Assembly (NCBI GenBank): GCA_036159995.1
Contig: JAYYEI010000063.1
Coordinates: 1 to 22,738, forward strand
Reading direction: 5' to 3'
Source of the DNA: UBA8752 sp036159995
Lineage (GTDB): Bacteria > Bacteroidota > Bacteroidia > Flavobacteriales_D > Sanyastnellaceae
DNA length: 22,738 nucleotides
This document shows positions 22,635-22,738 of this stretch, in pieces. Under the pieces are notes generated by a model that saw only the letters and a list, made by a program, of their open reading frames with translations, did not search any database and had not been told where the DNA came from. A program made the translations under genes and the position numbers. How positions within the stretch are numbered: the stretch's first letter is position 1; each line of letters begins with the position of its first letter.

Positions 22635-22738
22635 GGCCGTGTCAATTGCGCGCCCCCTGGCCCGGCCACAGCGGGTGGGTGGTTAGCCCCCAACCCAAAA
22701 GGCCTTCACAACCACGCACCCCCCCAGCAACCCCCCCA
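22635..22738. other. Gene-free end of window with two C7 runs
   Basis: No coding sequence can be supported here. An in-frame TAA for the nuclease gene lies at 22683-22685. Two runs of seven C (22719-22725 and 22731-22737) separated by AGCAA end the window; on the minus strand these are G-runs, with GGG and GGGGG further along. No promoter box of the type seen elsewhere is found. Confidence 0.5.

Noticed and set aside
1..22738. tRNA genes, CRISPR arrays, insertion sequences, phage or defence islands
   Set aside because: I looked for tRNA arms, regularly spaced repeats, terminal inverted repeats and transposase motifs on both strands and saw none.

Overview
The window comes from a GC-rich member of the Bacteroidota, most likely a Flavobacteriales-type lineage. 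Three observations support this. The run heme O synthase, COX3, COX3, COX4, SCO, DUF420, small Cys protein is the gene order I know from flavobacteria. Two outer-membrane proteins resemble the Wzi/RemB (gliding and capsule) family. Promoter-like boxes match the Bacteroidota -7 consensus TAnnTTTG, while Shine-Dalgarno sequences are missing in front of most starts. By eye G+C is near two thirds, high for flavobacteria, so I do not name a genus. No tRNA, rRNA, CRISPR array, transposase or integrase is visible. No gene-free stretch exceeds about 150 bp.

Layout: (a) 1-6577, plus strand, surface polysaccharide and envelope: the C-terminal end of a family 2 glycosyltransferase, a DppC-type ABC permease, GDP-L-fucose synthase (fcl), a Wzi/RemB-like barrel protein, a WecA-type sugar-1-phosphate transferase and a second Wzi/RemB-like protein. 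(b) 6603-11829, plus strand, terminal-oxidase biogenesis: ctaB, two COX3 proteins, a COX4-type subunit, an unusual double-domain SCO protein, DUF420 and a 77-residue CxxC membrane protein. (c) 11846-16580, plus strand: OmpA-domain protein, TolC-type channel, HlyD-type adaptor, tsaB and a Rieske-fold-like lipoprotein without the usual ligands, closed by a perfect-stem terminator. (d) 16660-18861: ahcY (minus) divergent from a 4'-phosphopantetheinyl transferase (plus), which converges on rpmH (minus). (e) 19009-21998, plus strand: an MsbA-like ABC exporter and GDP-mannose 4,6-dehydratase (gmd). (f) 22002-22634, minus strand: a RecB-type nuclease domain that looks detached from the helicase normally fused to it.

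How they work together: Gmd and Fcl, about 18.5 kb apart, would make GDP-L-fucose from GDP-mannose. The WecA-type enzyme starts lipid-linked glycans, and the Wzi/RemB-like proteins and glycosyltransferase fit surface glycan assembly or attachment. The oxidase block makes heme O, supplies small oxidase subunits and probably delivers copper; subunits I and II are not in the window.

The points I find most worth following are the SCO duplication in which one copy has lost every copper ligand, the ligand-less Rieske-like lipoprotein, the paired Wzi/RemB-like genes around wecA, promoter-like boxes placed so close to starts that very short or absent leaders are implied, and the stand-alone RecB-type nuclease. 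I see no clearly new multi-gene defence or mobile system.
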